DNA of 53,956 nucleotides from Myxococcales bacterium. GTDB taxonomy: Bacteria; Myxococcota_A; UBA796; GCA-2862545. The first letter of the stretch is position 1; each line of letters opens with the position of its first letter. Under the pieces are notes generated by a model that saw only the letters and a program-made list of their open reading frames with translations, did not search any database and was not told where the DNA came from. Location: the NCBI GenBank assembly GCA_019634415.1, contig JAHQVJ010000222.1, forward strand, positions 1 to 53,956, written 5' to 3'. The position numbers and the translations under genes were made by a program. This document shows, piece after piece, positions 42,544 to 51,179 of this stretch.

Positions 42544-43431
42544 CTACGGTTCATGCGGACCTGCGGCTGCGGGCCGCCGGTCATGGAAGGCGAAGAACGC
42601 CTGCAGCACCGCGTCGGGATCCTCCACGTGGGGGTAGTGCCCCAGGCGCTGCAGGCGCACCACGTCTGCCTGCGGCACCAGCTGCTCGAAGCGGTCCACC
42701 ATGTGCCCGCCCGACACCGGATCCAGCACCCCGTTCACCAGCCTCAGCGGGACCACGCCGTCGATCAGCGGCTGCACCCAGCGCTGTCGGTGCGTCACCC
42801 GCTCCTGCATGTAGCGAATCAGGTACGGCAGGCACGCGCGCCCTCCGCTCGACTCCAGCAGCTCCCAGCTCCCGCGCAGGAACGCCTCCGTCGGCGGCGT
42901 GTCCGGCCCGAAGATCCGATGCATCGTGCGCCGAAAGGTCCGCTCCGACGACAGCCGCGCCACCCACGGACCCAGCACCGGCGCCGCCAGCAGCCGCTGG
43001 ATCAGGCGCGGCCGGTGGGTCTCCGGAAACAGCCCCCCGTTCAGCAACACCACCGACCGCCACGCGATCCGGCTGCTGCCCTCCGCCTGCCGCGCCAACA
43101 GCTCCTGGGCCACGGTGTCGCCCAGATCGTGGGCCAGCACGTGCGCCGCGTCGATCCCGGCATCCACCAGCGCCGCCTCCATCGCGTCCGCCTGCATCGC
43201 CACCGGCAGCGCGCTCTGCGGCTTCGCGCTCCGCCCCAAGCCCAACAGATCAGGCGCCACCACGTCGAAGCGCGCCGTGAGCGCCTCCCACAGCGGCGCG
43301 AAGTCCCAGGACGAGGTCGGGAAGCCGTGCAGGCACAGCAGCCCCTCGCCCCGTCCGCCTCGGCGCACCCGGATCGGCAGCCCCAGGTGTCGCACCTGTG
43401 TCGTGTCCGCGTACCAGGCCTCGACGTCCAC
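42544..43431 (-). CDS. Alpha/beta hydrolase, MEST-like with aspartate nucleophile
   Basis: A 295-residue hydrolase from GTG 43431 with GGAGG four bases upstream. The oxyanion motif LCLHGFPTSSWDF is near 32, the nucleophile elbow AHDLGDTVAQELLAR carries Asp in the Ser position as in epoxide hydrolases and dehalogenases, and the catalytic His is in LGHYPHVEDPD near the end. The DLGDTVAQELL stretch is close to animal MEST proteins. The substrate is unknown. It is divergent from the TIGR02996 gene by only 30 bp. Confidence 0.9.
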   Translation of the reverse strand: MDVEAWYADTTQVRHLGLPIRVRRGGRGEGLLCLHGFPTSSWDFAPLWEALTARFDVVAPDLLGLGRSAKPQSALPVAMQADAMEAALVDAGIDAAHVLAHDLGDTVAQELLARQAEGSSRIAWRSVVLLNGGLFPETHRPRLIQRLLAAPVLGPWVARLSSERTFRRTMHRIFGPDTPPTEAFLRGSWELLESSGGRACLPYLIRYMQERVTHRQRWVQPLIDGVVPLRLVNGVLDPVSGGHMVDRFEQLVPQADVVRLQRLGHYPHVEDPDAVLQAFFAFHDRRPAAAGPHEP

Positions 43432-43461
43432 CCACCCTCCACGGTACCCAGAGCCTACGCC

Positions 43462-45114
43462 ATGGATCTCGCACAGCTCACCGCCGCCGCCCGCACCGGC
43501 GCCTGGGACCGCGTCCTGTCCCTGGCGCTCGTGGCCTGGCGCGCCCGGCGCTGCCCCGAGCTCGCCGAGCTGGTGCACCACGCCTCGCGCATGGCGCTGG
43601 AGCGCTTCGACGGCCCCCGCGGCCGCACCAAGGCGGCCTTCCAAGCCCAGTGGATCGCGCTCGCCCGCCAGCCCCCGCATCCCGTGCACACCGGCTGGCT
43701 CGCCGCCACCGCCAGCCAGCGGCTGCCCGATCCGCCCCGCCGGTATCCCTACGTGCACCCCGAGCGCGCCCGACGCCAGCAGCACCTCCTCGCGCGCTGC
43801 CCCGATCCCCGCATCGCCGACGAGGCGCTGCGCGTGCTGCAGACCACGCGGTCGGTGCGCGACTACGCGCTGGACACCTTCTACGGCCCGCTGGTGGAGC
43901 GACTGCACGCCGGCGGCGACCCCGAGCTCGCCCCGGCCGTGCGCGACCTGATCCGCACGCCGCCGCCCAACTCCACCCGCGCGCGCAGCTGGCTGCGACA
44001 GCACCTGCCCATGGTGGCCGACCACCTCGACGCCCTGCCCGTCACAAAGCTCGATCCCGACACCGCCGACGCCCTCGCGGCCCTGATCCCACAGCCCCGG
44101 AGCCCCGCGCGACACAGCACAGCACTCACCCGCGCCGTGCGCGCCCAGCCCCGAGACGACGACCTCAAGCAGGTGCTCGGAGACGCCTGGATCGAAGAGG
44201 ACGATCCCCGCGGCGAGATCGTCGCGCTGGAGCGCGCCGGCGCCGGGCCCGAGCACGCCCAGATCCGCAGCCTCGTGCGGCGTCACGCCCGCGACTGGCT
44301 GGGACCCCACCTGTTCGCCACCCTGCTGCGCCCCACGTTCCGGGGCGGCCTGCTCCACGGAGCAGAGCTGCGCAGCGAACGCCAGGCGTCCACGGGCACC
44401 TGGGAGGCCGCGCTGGCCGACGAGCGCCTACGCACCCTGCGAGTCCTGTCCAAGGGCAACGGCAACCGCGACCTGTACGTGCGCACGCTCCTGTCGCCCA
44501 ACACGGTGGATCTGCGCGACGTCGAGCTGCCCTGGGGCGGCACCCAGCAGGTGGCGCAGGCCCTGGCGGACGGGCGCTACCGCCCCATCCATCGCGTGCG
44601 CATCGGTCGCCCGGCGAGGCGCCCCCTCCTCGCCATCCTCGGCGAGGCCGCCACCTTCGCCGAGCTTCACACCCTCGCGCTCCCCCCGCAGCTGCACCTG
44701 GAGCAGCTCCTGGAGGATCTGACCCGCACCGGACTGCACGAGCGCCTGCGCGCACTGGAGCTGCAGTCCACCAACCGCGCGCACCACCACCTCGGCACGG
44801 ATGGCGCCGTTCTGCCTCGCCTCGAGCACGTCCTGCGGTCCCTGCCGAGACTGCAGCGCCTCACCCTGGGGGACCCGCGCAAGCTGCAGCTGTCGGCCGT
44901 GCGCACCGGCCCGTGCGCCGCTCGACTGGAGCTGACACTCGGCGCCCACCACACCGACGGTACCTTCTTCGACGGCGGCCGCAACAGCCAGCTCTGCCCC
45001 CCCGACGCCGTGACGGCAGCCACGCTGCGCGGCCCCGGCGCCGCCCCCGACCTCGCGGCCGCGTGGTCACGGCGATGGGACATCCCCGTGAGCCTGGAAC
45101 CCCCGCGCAGCTAA
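43462..45114 (+). CDS. TIGR02996-domain (repeat-companion) protein with leucine-rich-type repeats
   Basis: A 550-residue protein. A helical N-terminal half is followed by the TIGR02996 signature DDDLKQVLGDAWIEEDDPRG with RGEIVALE near residue 240. Such domains occur almost only in Myxococcota, usually before leucine-rich repeats. Here the C-terminal part has diverged leucine-rich units (LRTLRVLSKGNGNRDL, LHERLRALELQS, LPRLQRLTLGDP). It is probably a protein-protein interaction scaffold. ATG 43462 lies close to the divergent hydrolase start, and its stop overlaps the lipoprotein gene by four bases. Confidence 0.85.
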   Translation: MDLAQLTAAARTGAWDRVLSLALVAWRARRCPELAELVHHASRMALERFDGPRGRTKAAFQAQWIALARQPPHPVHTGWLAATASQRLPDPPRRYPYVHPERARRQQHLLARCPDPRIADEALRVLQTTRSVRDYALDTFYGPLVERLHAGGDPELAPAVRDLIRTPPPNSTRARSWLRQHLPMVADHLDALPVTKLDPDTADALAALIPQPRSPARHSTALTRAVRAQPRDDDLKQVLGDAWIEEDDPRGEIVALERAGAGPEHAQIRSLVRRHARDWLGPHLFATLLRPTFRGGLLHGAELRSERQASTGTWEAALADERLRTLRVLSKGNGNRDLYVRTLLSPNTVDLRDVELPWGGTQQVAQALADGRYRPIHRVRIGRPARRPLLAILGEAATFAELHTLALPPQLHLEQLLEDLTRTGLHERLRALELQSTNRAHHHLGTDGAVLPRLEHVLRSLPRLQRLTLGDPRKLQLSAVRTGPCAARLELTLGAHHTDGTFFDGGRNSQLCPPDAVTAATLRGPGAAPDLAAAWSRRWDIPVSLEPPRS

Positions 45115-45779
45115 CGCCCCGCTGGGTTCCCGCCTTCGGTGTACCCGTCGTCGTCGCCGTCGTGGCCCCCGTCCGCCGCGGGCCCGTCCGCGCGCTCCTC
45201 CTCGCTCACCTCGCCATCGCCGTCGTCCACGAACAGCGCCGAGCCGTCTCGGACCAGCTGCGCCATCCGCTCCGCCGCATCCGACGTCTCCCCCACCGTG
45301 ACGTCCCCCTCCCCGACCACCGGCACACCCTCGGAGGCCAGCCACCCGGGCGCCGCCAGCTCCAGCACCAGCTCGGCATCGTCGAGGGGCACGCCACCCT
45401 CCGACGTCGCCAGGGACACGTCGACCACCGGCACGTCCGCCAGCAGCCGCGCACCGCTCGGCGCCTCCGCCTCGATGCGCAGCGGCGGCCGCCAGCGGGT
45501 CGTCAGCCCACACCAGGTCTCCCCAGGCAGCTCGAGCCAGGGCGCATCGAGCAGATCCAGCTCCTGCTCCACCGTGACCACCACCTCGGGCTTGCCACAC
45601 GGTGTGACCGCCACCGAGGCCAACCACCCCTCGGCCACCTGCAGCGCAAGGCCTCCCGTGCGCGCCACCGAGGGCCGCATGCAGTTCGGGTTGCCCACGC
45701 CCGTGCCCCCGGGAAATCCCGTCTCGCCCTGACACCCAGCGCCCGACACCAGACACGCCACCGCCATCCACGCACGCAT
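45111..45779 (-). CDS. Acidic lipoprotein associated with a TIGR02147 gene
   Basis: A 222-residue lipoprotein (MRAWMAVACLVSGAGC, lipobox GAGC, Cys16) followed by GFPGGTGVGNPNC. The mature domain is beta-rich with several cysteines. The C-terminus has an Asp/Gly-rich calcium-type tail (VDDGDGEVSEEE, GGHDGDDDGY) ending in EGGNPAGR, a motif echoed in the divergent gene at 46771. Its ATG shares a base with the TGA of the TIGR02147 gene (TGATG), so translation is coupled. Function unknown. Confidence 0.75.
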   Translation of the reverse strand: MRAWMAVACLVSGAGCQGETGFPGGTGVGNPNCMRPSVARTGGLALQVAEGWLASVAVTPCGKPEVVVTVEQELDLLDAPWLELPGETWCGLTTRWRPPLRIEAEAPSGARLLADVPVVDVSLATSEGGVPLDDAELVLELAAPGWLASEGVPVVGEGDVTVGETSDAAERMAQLVRDGSALFVDDGDGEVSEEERADGPAADGGHDGDDDGYTEGGNPAGR

Positions 45780-46621
45780 CAGGACTCCTCCACCGCGCTG
45801 TCCGACAGCGGGAACATCACCAAGTGAACCTGCACGACGCGCTCGGCGTCGCCCTCGAATCGATCGCTTAGGTCCAAGATCCGCTCCTGCACCTCGTTGA
45901 GCGCTTGCTTGATCTCGGGCAGCGACGCCTCGGGCACCGAGACCGTGGCCGCCACCAGGTGCCGAATGCGCCCCGGGAACGCATCGATCGCGTCCACCGC
46001 GAGGCGCAACATGTTCCGGTGGTAGTTCACCACGCCCAGTGCCTGCACCTCGTGGGGCGTGGTCACGACGCCTTCCGCGGGAGCCAGGCCTCCGTCCTCC
46101 GTCACCACCAACAGCCCGAGCGTCTGCAACGTCTGCAGGGCCTTCGAGGCCTGCGCCACGGTGATCTGCGGGCGAACACGCTCGGCGATCCAGGCGGGAT
46201 CCGCCACGAAGTCGGGCCGATGGGCCAGCTCCCGCACCACCGGGAACCACCAGCACGACAGGTACTCCATGGAGGCCCCCTCCAAGGGCCGCGCCTCCCG
46301 GAACGCCTTCGAGCCGCTCACCCGACGCCACGCCTCGTTGCGCTCCTTGGTGTCGGCCGCCTGATCCAGCCGCACCAGCGCATCGAAGAACGCCGCCTGA
46401 GGCGCTGTCAGCTCCATGGCCTGCGCGAAGGCCCGCACCATCGGGGGCGACAGCTGCCGAGCGCCATCCATCACGTCCGTGAGCAACCCAGGCGAGCGCT
46501 TCCCAGCCAGTCGCACGAACTGTCGGCGGCTGAACCGGGGATCCCGCGCCTTGCGCGAGGCGAACCAGTCCCGCAGGAACGCGCGGAAGTCCAGGTACCC
46601 ATAGATGTCGGGCTCGGCCAT
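45779..46621 (-). CDS. TIGR02147-family protein
   Basis: A 280-residue protein of the TIGR02147 family: YGYLDFRAFLRDWFASRK at the start, then a helix-turn-helix-like LAGKRSPGLLTDVMDGARQL and FAQAMELTAPQAAFFDALV, followed by LQTLQTLGLLV and FPGRIRHLVAATVSVPE. Members occur in Fibrobacter, Bdellovibrio and Myxococcota, often beside lipoprotein genes, and are thought to be regulators. It is coupled to the lipoprotein gene and divergent from the repeat-rich lipoprotein gene, with a 25-bp palindrome between. Confidence 0.88.
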   Translation of the reverse strand: MAEPDIYGYLDFRAFLRDWFASRKARDPRFSRRQFVRLAGKRSPGLLTDVMDGARQLSPPMVRAFAQAMELTAPQAAFFDALVRLDQAADTKERNEAWRRVSGSKAFREARPLEGASMEYLSCWWFPVVRELAHRPDFVADPAWIAERVRPQITVAQASKALQTLQTLGLLVVTEDGGLAPAEGVVTTPHEVQALGVVNYHRNMLRLAVDAIDAFPGRIRHLVAATVSVPEASLPEIKQALNEVQERILDLSDRFEGDAERVVQVHLVMFPLSDSAVEES

Positions 46622-46695
46622 GCGCCAGCATACCTCATCGAACCCAGGATCGCCTATGACAGTACATGATTCATCTTATTTTTAAGTTTTGAACT

Positions 46696-46720
46696 AGTTA
46701 GATGTGTATCACATCTAACT
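46696..46720. promoter_or_regulatory. Perfect 25-bp palindrome between divergent genes
   Basis: AGTTAGATGTG at 46696-46706 and its exact complement CACATCTAACT at 46710-46720 flank TAT. It lies in an AT-rich patch between the TIGR02147 gene and the repeat lipoprotein gene, 75 and 50 bases from their starts. No T-run follows, so an operator is more likely than a terminator. Its position makes the TIGR02147 protein the first candidate to bind it. Confidence 0.7.
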
Positions 46721-46770
46721 CATCGTCAATTATCGTGGTACATCTTCGAGGGCACGACAGGAGGCAACTC

Positions 46771-47145
46771 ATGCGCTCGATGGCAGCTTGGATCTTGGCC
46801 ACCGCCTTGGTGGCTGCGTGCGACGTGGAAGGCAGCGGTGAGCTGGGTGGCGACGCCCTGCGCGGACTGGGAGACTGCGAGGCGGTCGACCCGTCGGGCG
46901 GCGACTACGACGAGGCCGGCAACCCCGCTTCAGACGGCGACGGCGACTGCGGTGACTACGACGAGGCCGGCAACCCCGCTGGCGATGGCGATGGCGATGG
47001 CGACTGCGGTGACTACGACGAGGCCGGCAACCCCGCTTCAGACGGCGACGGCGACGGCGACTGCAGCGACAACGGCGACGAAGACAACGGCGACGACGGC
47101 TCCGGCAACGAAGGCGGCGACGGCGACAACCCAGCAGGGGGCTGA
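46771..47145 (+). CDS. Asp/Gly-repeat lipoprotein
   Basis: A 124-residue lipoprotein (MRSMAAWILATALVAAC, lipobox VAAC, Cys17) with AGGAGG before ATG 46771. Almost the whole mature protein is low-complexity: three units of DYDEAGNPA(S/G)DGDGDC followed by a further Asp/Gly/Asn tail ending in GDNPAGG. The Asp/Gly pattern suggests calcium binding, and one cysteine per unit could cross-link. It is divergent from the TIGR02147 gene and shares its GNPA motif with that operon's lipoprotein. Confidence 0.8.
   Translation: MRSMAAWILATALVAACDVEGSGELGGDALRGLGDCEAVDPSGGDYDEAGNPASDGDGDCGDYDEAGNPAGDGDGDGDCGDYDEAGNPASDGDGDGDCSDNGDEDNGDDGSGNEGGDGDNPAGG
46903..47067 (+). repeat. Three tandem 51-57-base repeats within the lipoprotein gene
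   Basis: Units begin at 46903, 46954 and 47011, each opening with gactacgacgaggccggca. The conserved 30-base core is identical in all three, while the Asp/Gly spacer grows from two to three GD pairs. Near-identity at the DNA level points to recent duplication and possible length variation. Confidence 0.85.
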
Positions 47146-47257
47146 ACGCCGAGTGAACACGCCCGTCACCTGCGTCGTCGCCAGGACTTGCGCGGCACCG
47201 GGGCAGCTTGCTCGGCAGCCAATGCCACAATAGCGGCGCTGCTGGCTTGGAGTTCCC

Positions 47258-48100
47258 ATGCACTCGCGTCGCGTTTCCAAGGTCCTCGTCGTTGCTCTGT
47301 GGCTGCTCGGCGGCTGTGATCAGTTCCTGTCGTCGACCCCCGAAGAGCCAGAGCCTGCCCCTGCGCCCGACACCCCCGAGGTGGTGGTGGACGAGATGCA
47401 GGCGCAGGCCGAGAACGTGGCCATGGTCCCCTCCCCGGTGGAGACCCAGAAGGCGCTCGAGGCCGCGGGGATCGACACCAAGCTCGCCACCCTGATCCCC
47501 AAGCGCGCCATGGACCTCGGTGCTGGCGCCCAGGATCAGGCGGCCATTCGCACCGGCGTGGTGCTCGCCGACATGCTGCTCACCGTCAAGTCGTCCGACG
47601 AGGGCACGCTGGTGAGCCAGATCCACGCCCTGCAGAGCGGCATGAACCACCTCGAGGCCGGGCCCGACTTCGATCGCACCCTGGCCGACATGAAGGAGCG
47701 CGTGGAGTCCACGGCCGTCACGCGCGACGAGCTGCTGGCGGAGCTCGAGGAGATGTCGGGGGCCGTCATCCCGGAGCTGGAGTTCCGCGGCCAGGAGCGC
47801 GTGGTACCCCTCATCCAGGCGGGCTCGTGGCTCGAGGGCGCCAACCTCGTGGCGAAGGCCCTGCAGAAGGCCGACAACCGCACCGACGGTGAGAAGCTGC
47901 TCAAGGCGCCCACCGTGGTGGACTACTTCCTCGGCTACGTGAAGACCGAGGGCACCGAGAAGGCCCCAGAGGCCGTCACGCAGAAGCTCGAGGCCTCCCT
48001 GACCACCCTCAAGGGCATCGCCGAGAAGCCCGAGGCGCTCTCGGACGAGGACCTGGCCACCGTGGTGCGGGTCACCGACGAGGTCCTGTCCATGCTCTGA
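47258..48100 (+). CDS. Lipoprotein of unknown function, upstream of the ion channel gene
   Basis: A 280-residue lipoprotein (lipobox LGGC, Cys20) from ATG 47258 with GGAG upstream. A Pro/Glu/Ala linker (STPEEPEPAPAPDTPE) follows, then a long, mostly helical domain, regular and acidic (AQAENVAMVPSPVETQKALE). No enzyme motif was recognised. It ends two bases before the ion-channel gene, so co-expression and a functional link are likely. Confidence 0.75.
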   Translation: MHSRRVSKVLVVALWLLGGCDQFLSSTPEEPEPAPAPDTPEVVVDEMQAQAENVAMVPSPVETQKALEAAGIDTKLATLIPKRAMDLGAGAQDQAAIRTGVVLADMLLTVKSSDEGTLVSQIHALQSGMNHLEAGPDFDRTLADMKERVESTAVTRDELLAELEEMSGAVIPELEFRGQERVVPLIQAGSWLEGANLVAKALQKADNRTDGEKLLKAPTVVDYFLGYVKTEGTEKAPEAVTQKLEASLTTLKGIAEKPEALSDEDLATVVRVTDEVLSML

Positions 48101-48102
48101 CG

Positions 48103-49200
48103 ATGGACCTGTCCGACCTGAAAGCGCTGGACCGTCGCTTCGAGGCTGCTCGCACGCAGCTGCTGCAGCGCCGCCTCATCGACCTGGAGCCCGAGCAGCT
48201 GCTGCGCCTGGAGGGGAACCTCCGCGACGAGGCGCATCGGCTGGTGGACGAGCTGCAGACCACCCGCGAGGAGCGCGACCGAGCCCTGCACGGTGGCCAA
48301 TACCACGCACAACAGCGAGCACGCGAGCGCGCCCTGGAGCTGTCGCGTCGCTACGAGGAGACCCGCCGCTGGCATCGCGGCGTGGTCGACGCCCTGCACG
48401 AGCGTCGCCTCAAGGACCGCATGGTGGAGCGCCTGGGGTCGAAGCGGCGCATGATGCTCTACGACGGCGGCATCATCTCCCTCATCCTGCTCGTGGTGGG
48501 GCTGCTCTGCGTGGATCTGGGGATCGGCGTCAGCGACCGCACCGCCCTGTGGTTCGACGTGGTGGACCTCGCTGCCTGCACCGTGTTCCTCGCCGACTTC
48601 TTCTGGCGCCACTCCCTGGCCGACGACAAGCGATGGTTCTGGCGCCACTACTGGCTCGACTTCGTGACCTCCATCCCCATCCCCACCTCCCCCATCCGGG
48701 CGGGTCGCTTGGTGCGGCTGGCCCGCCTGGTGCGGGTGCTGAGGCTGATCCGCGCGCTGCGGCTGGTGCTCTTCTTCTGGCGCGGCATGGACCCACTCGT
48801 CACGGCGCTGAACATGACGATGGTCCGTCGCTCGCTGTGGATCCTCGTGGCGGTGCTGCTGCTCGGTGGCCTCGGGATCTGGGTCGCCGAGGGAGGAAGC
48901 GAGTCGGCGGCGGGCGTCGAGGATCTGGGGCAGAGCCTGTGGTGGAGCTTCACGACGGTGGTCACCGGCGGCTTCGGCGACATCCGCAACCCCACCACCT
49001 GGCCGGGCCGCATGCTCACCGTGGTGCTGATCCTCGCCGGCATGGTGGTGGTGGGCGTCTTCACCGCCACCCTGACCTCGGTGCTGGTGCGAGAGGAGGA
49101 GACCACGGCGGCCGTGCTCGCCCTGGACGACAAGCTCGAGCGGAGCCTGGACGAGATCCGCCGCGCCCTGCGCGACGCGCCGACCACGACCGAGGAGTGA
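48103..49200 (+). CDS. Voltage-gated-type ion channel with coiled N-terminus
   Basis: A 365-residue six-span channel. Residues 1-115 are a charged helical domain. Membrane spans follow from about 122. The S4-like helix is GRLVRLARLVRVLRLIRALR (201-220), with Arg every third residue. The pore loop is WSFTTVVTGGFGD (281-293), a variant of the potassium filter TVGYGD, followed by the last span (MLTVVLILAGMVVVGVF) and a cytosolic helix. Potassium selectivity is likely but the variant filter leaves doubt. The gene begins two bases after the lipoprotein stop. Confidence 0.9.
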   Translation: MDLSDLKALDRRFEAARTQLLQRRLIDLEPEQLLRLEGNLRDEAHRLVDELQTTREERDRALHGGQYHAQQRARERALELSRRYEETRRWHRGVVDALHERRLKDRMVERLGSKRRMMLYDGGIISLILLVVGLLCVDLGIGVSDRTALWFDVVDLAACTVFLADFFWRHSLADDKRWFWRHYWLDFVTSIPIPTSPIRAGRLVRLARLVRVLRLIRALRLVLFFWRGMDPLVTALNMTMVRRSLWILVAVLLLGGLGIWVAEGGSESAAGVEDLGQSLWWSFTTVVTGGFGDIRNPTTWPGRMLTVVLILAGMVVVGVFTATLTSVLVREEETTAAVLALDDKLERSLDEIRRALRDAPTTTEE

Positions 49201-49293
49201 GCATGCCCGTCGGCCCTCCGGGTCGATGCTTCACGGATGCTCGAGATGCGAGCGCCGTGATAGGAGTGCCGCCCCCCCTCGACCGGAGCCCAG

Positions 49294-50949
49294 GTGCACA
49301 GAGCCGCCCCCCTCGGTCTCGTCCTCGTCTGCGCGACGGGCTGTCTGCAAGGGTCCGACGTGCCCGCGGAGACACAGCCCACCACCCCCGACCCGGTGCA
49401 GCCGGTGGCCCCCGATCCCACGGTGCCCGAGCCCGACCTGCAGCTCTCCACGGCCTTGAAGCAGATGGGCCTCGCGTGGAACCCCGCCCCCACTGGAGCG
49501 TGGTTCGAGCTCGACGAGCTCCACGGGTCCAGTCGCATCCCCCTGGGCACCTACGCAGGCGACGTCACAGACCTCTGGATCGACGTCGCGCTGCACCGCA
49601 TGGACGACGTGTCCTACGAGCTACGAACCTGCACCGAGGCGGCCTGCTCGGCCTCCTTCGTCCGCCCGAGCGCCGCGCAGCTCACCGAGGCCATCGGCTA
49701 CCTGAAGCCGGACGGACCGTTGCCGCACAGCGAGCTCGGACACGCGGTGGCCGTGTGTGACGACGGCTCCGTCGTGGCCGTGGGGGCCCCCTTCGACAGC
49801 CCCGTCGACGGCGACGACACCGACACGCGGGGCAGCGTCGCAGTCTTCGAGCGTGGCCCTGACGGCACGTGGACCTTGGAGGCTCACTTGTGGCTCTCCA
49901 ACGGCCGAGCCGAGGATCGCTTCGGGCACGCCGTGGCCTTGAGCGGCGACTGCAACACGCTCGCCGTCGGCGCCCCCAACCGGTCGGTTGAAGACGGTCC
50001 GGGGGCACCTCGCACGGGCGTGGTCGAGGTGTTCGAGCACATCGGTGCCACCTGGGCCCGCCGCGCCTCGCTCTTCGTGGGCGACGACGGCGACGCCTTC
50101 GGACACGCCGTGGCCGTCGACCACGACGGGGATCGCTTCCTCGTGGGAGCGCCCCACGACGACGGCCCGGAGGACAACTTCCCCAGCATGGGCGCCGTCT
50201 ACCTCATCGAGACCGCGGGCGTCTTCGTGGCCCCGACCCGCCTCGACTTCGAGGGCTGGGGTCTCGCCGAGTTCGGGTACGCGGTGGCCATGACGCCCGA
50301 TGGCACGCAAGCCCTCGTGGGGGCACCCAGGGAGTTCGGCCAGGGCAAGCGCGCTCCGAAGCAGCACGGCGTGGTCTACCTGCTGGAGCTCGACTCCGGC
50401 GGCGCCGAGATCCAGGAGATCCTCCGCCCCCGCGCGCCGGTGGAGGGCCAGGCCTTCGGCGCGAGCGTGGCCCTCGACGACGAGGCGAGCACCTTGGCCA
50501 TCGGCTCACCCGGCGTCGACACGGTGTACGTCTACGAGCGAGGCCAGCTCGCCTGGACGGACAGCCCCACCCGGCTGCAGCCCACGGGGGCCGGAGCACG
50601 CTTCGGCCACGCCCTGTCGCTGTCGGCCGACGGCGGGTCGCTCCTGGCCTCGGCCCCGTCGGAGTCGAGCGGAGGCTTCGGGGTCCAGCCCATGGATCAC
50701 GCTCCCTCCCCCGACAGCGGCAGCGCCTACCTGTTCGTGCACGACGACACCTGGGCGCAGCGCACCCACCTCAAGGCGCCCAACACCTCCGACGGTGACG
50801 CCTTCGGCACGTCGGTGGCCCTCAGCGCAGACGGCCACACCGCGGTGGTGGGAGCCCCCCTCGAAGATGGCTCGGCCTCGGGCGTGCACGCGGGCAACGT
50901 CGCCAGCGACGACCTGACCCAACAGACCGGCGCAGCCTACCTGTACTGA
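49294..50949 (+). CDS. FG-GAP beta-propeller lipoprotein
   Basis: A 551-residue lipoprotein (VLVCATGC, lipobox TGC at about 17) with a Pro/Thr-rich linker. The rest holds about seven FG-GAP/integrin-alpha-like blades, each with an FGHAVA or FGxSVAL turn and a GAP element: LGHAVAVCDDGSVVAVGAPF, FGHAVALSGDCNTLAVGAPN, FGASVALDDEASTLAIGSP and FGTSVALSADGHTAVVGAPL. Such propellers occur on surface adhesins. GTG 49294 follows GGAG. It lies 93 bp after the channel gene. Confidence 0.85.
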   Translation: MHRAAPLGLVLVCATGCLQGSDVPAETQPTTPDPVQPVAPDPTVPEPDLQLSTALKQMGLAWNPAPTGAWFELDELHGSSRIPLGTYAGDVTDLWIDVALHRMDDVSYELRTCTEAACSASFVRPSAAQLTEAIGYLKPDGPLPHSELGHAVAVCDDGSVVAVGAPFDSPVDGDDTDTRGSVAVFERGPDGTWTLEAHLWLSNGRAEDRFGHAVALSGDCNTLAVGAPNRSVEDGPGAPRTGVVEVFEHIGATWARRASLFVGDDGDAFGHAVAVDHDGDRFLVGAPHDDGPEDNFPSMGAVYLIETAGVFVAPTRLDFEGWGLAEFGYAVAMTPDGTQALVGAPREFGQGKRAPKQHGVVYLLELDSGGAEIQEILRPRAPVEGQAFGASVALDDEASTLAIGSPGVDTVYVYERGQLAWTDSPTRLQPTGAGARFGHALSLSADGGSLLASAPSESSGGFGVQPMDHAPSPDSGSAYLFVHDDTWAQRTHLKAPNTSDGDAFGTSVALSADGHTAVVGAPLEDGSASGVHAGNVASDDLTQQTGAAYLY

Positions 50950-50967
50950 GGCCCATCCTCGGCACAG

Positions 50968-51156
50968 CTACCCGTCGTCGTCCGCTGGCACGAAGGCGTC
51001 GCGGAGCTGCGTGATGGCCAGTGCAGCCCGCAGCGCCGCCAGCACGAGGAGCACGCCGCCAAGCGTCGTCTGCCCTTCGGCCCACAGGGTGCCCCCCAGC
51101 ACCGCGAAGACCACCGTGGTGATCACCCCGATGAAGGCCCGTCCGCGCTTGGTCAT
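50968..51156 (-). CDS. Small two-span membrane protein
   Basis: A 62-residue protein from ATG 51156 with GGAG upstream. It is a basic MTKRGR start, two hydrophobic spans (AFIGVITTVVFAVLGGTLWA and TLGGVLLVLAALRAALAI) and an acidic tail (VPADDDG). No family was recognised. It is 23 bp downstream of the beta-helix gene on the same strand, so may be co-expressed. Confidence 0.65.
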   Translation of the reverse strand: MTKRGRAFIGVITTVVFAVLGGTLWAEGQTTLGGVLLVLAALRAALAITQLRDAFVPADDDG

Positions 51157-51179
51157 GCTCGCTCCGTTCAGCGCCCACT

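Noticed and set aside
41193..43280. A 695-codon plus-strand frame
   Set aside because: Its Pro/Arg/His/Thr-rich sequence lacks any domain and covers two convincing opposite-strand genes.
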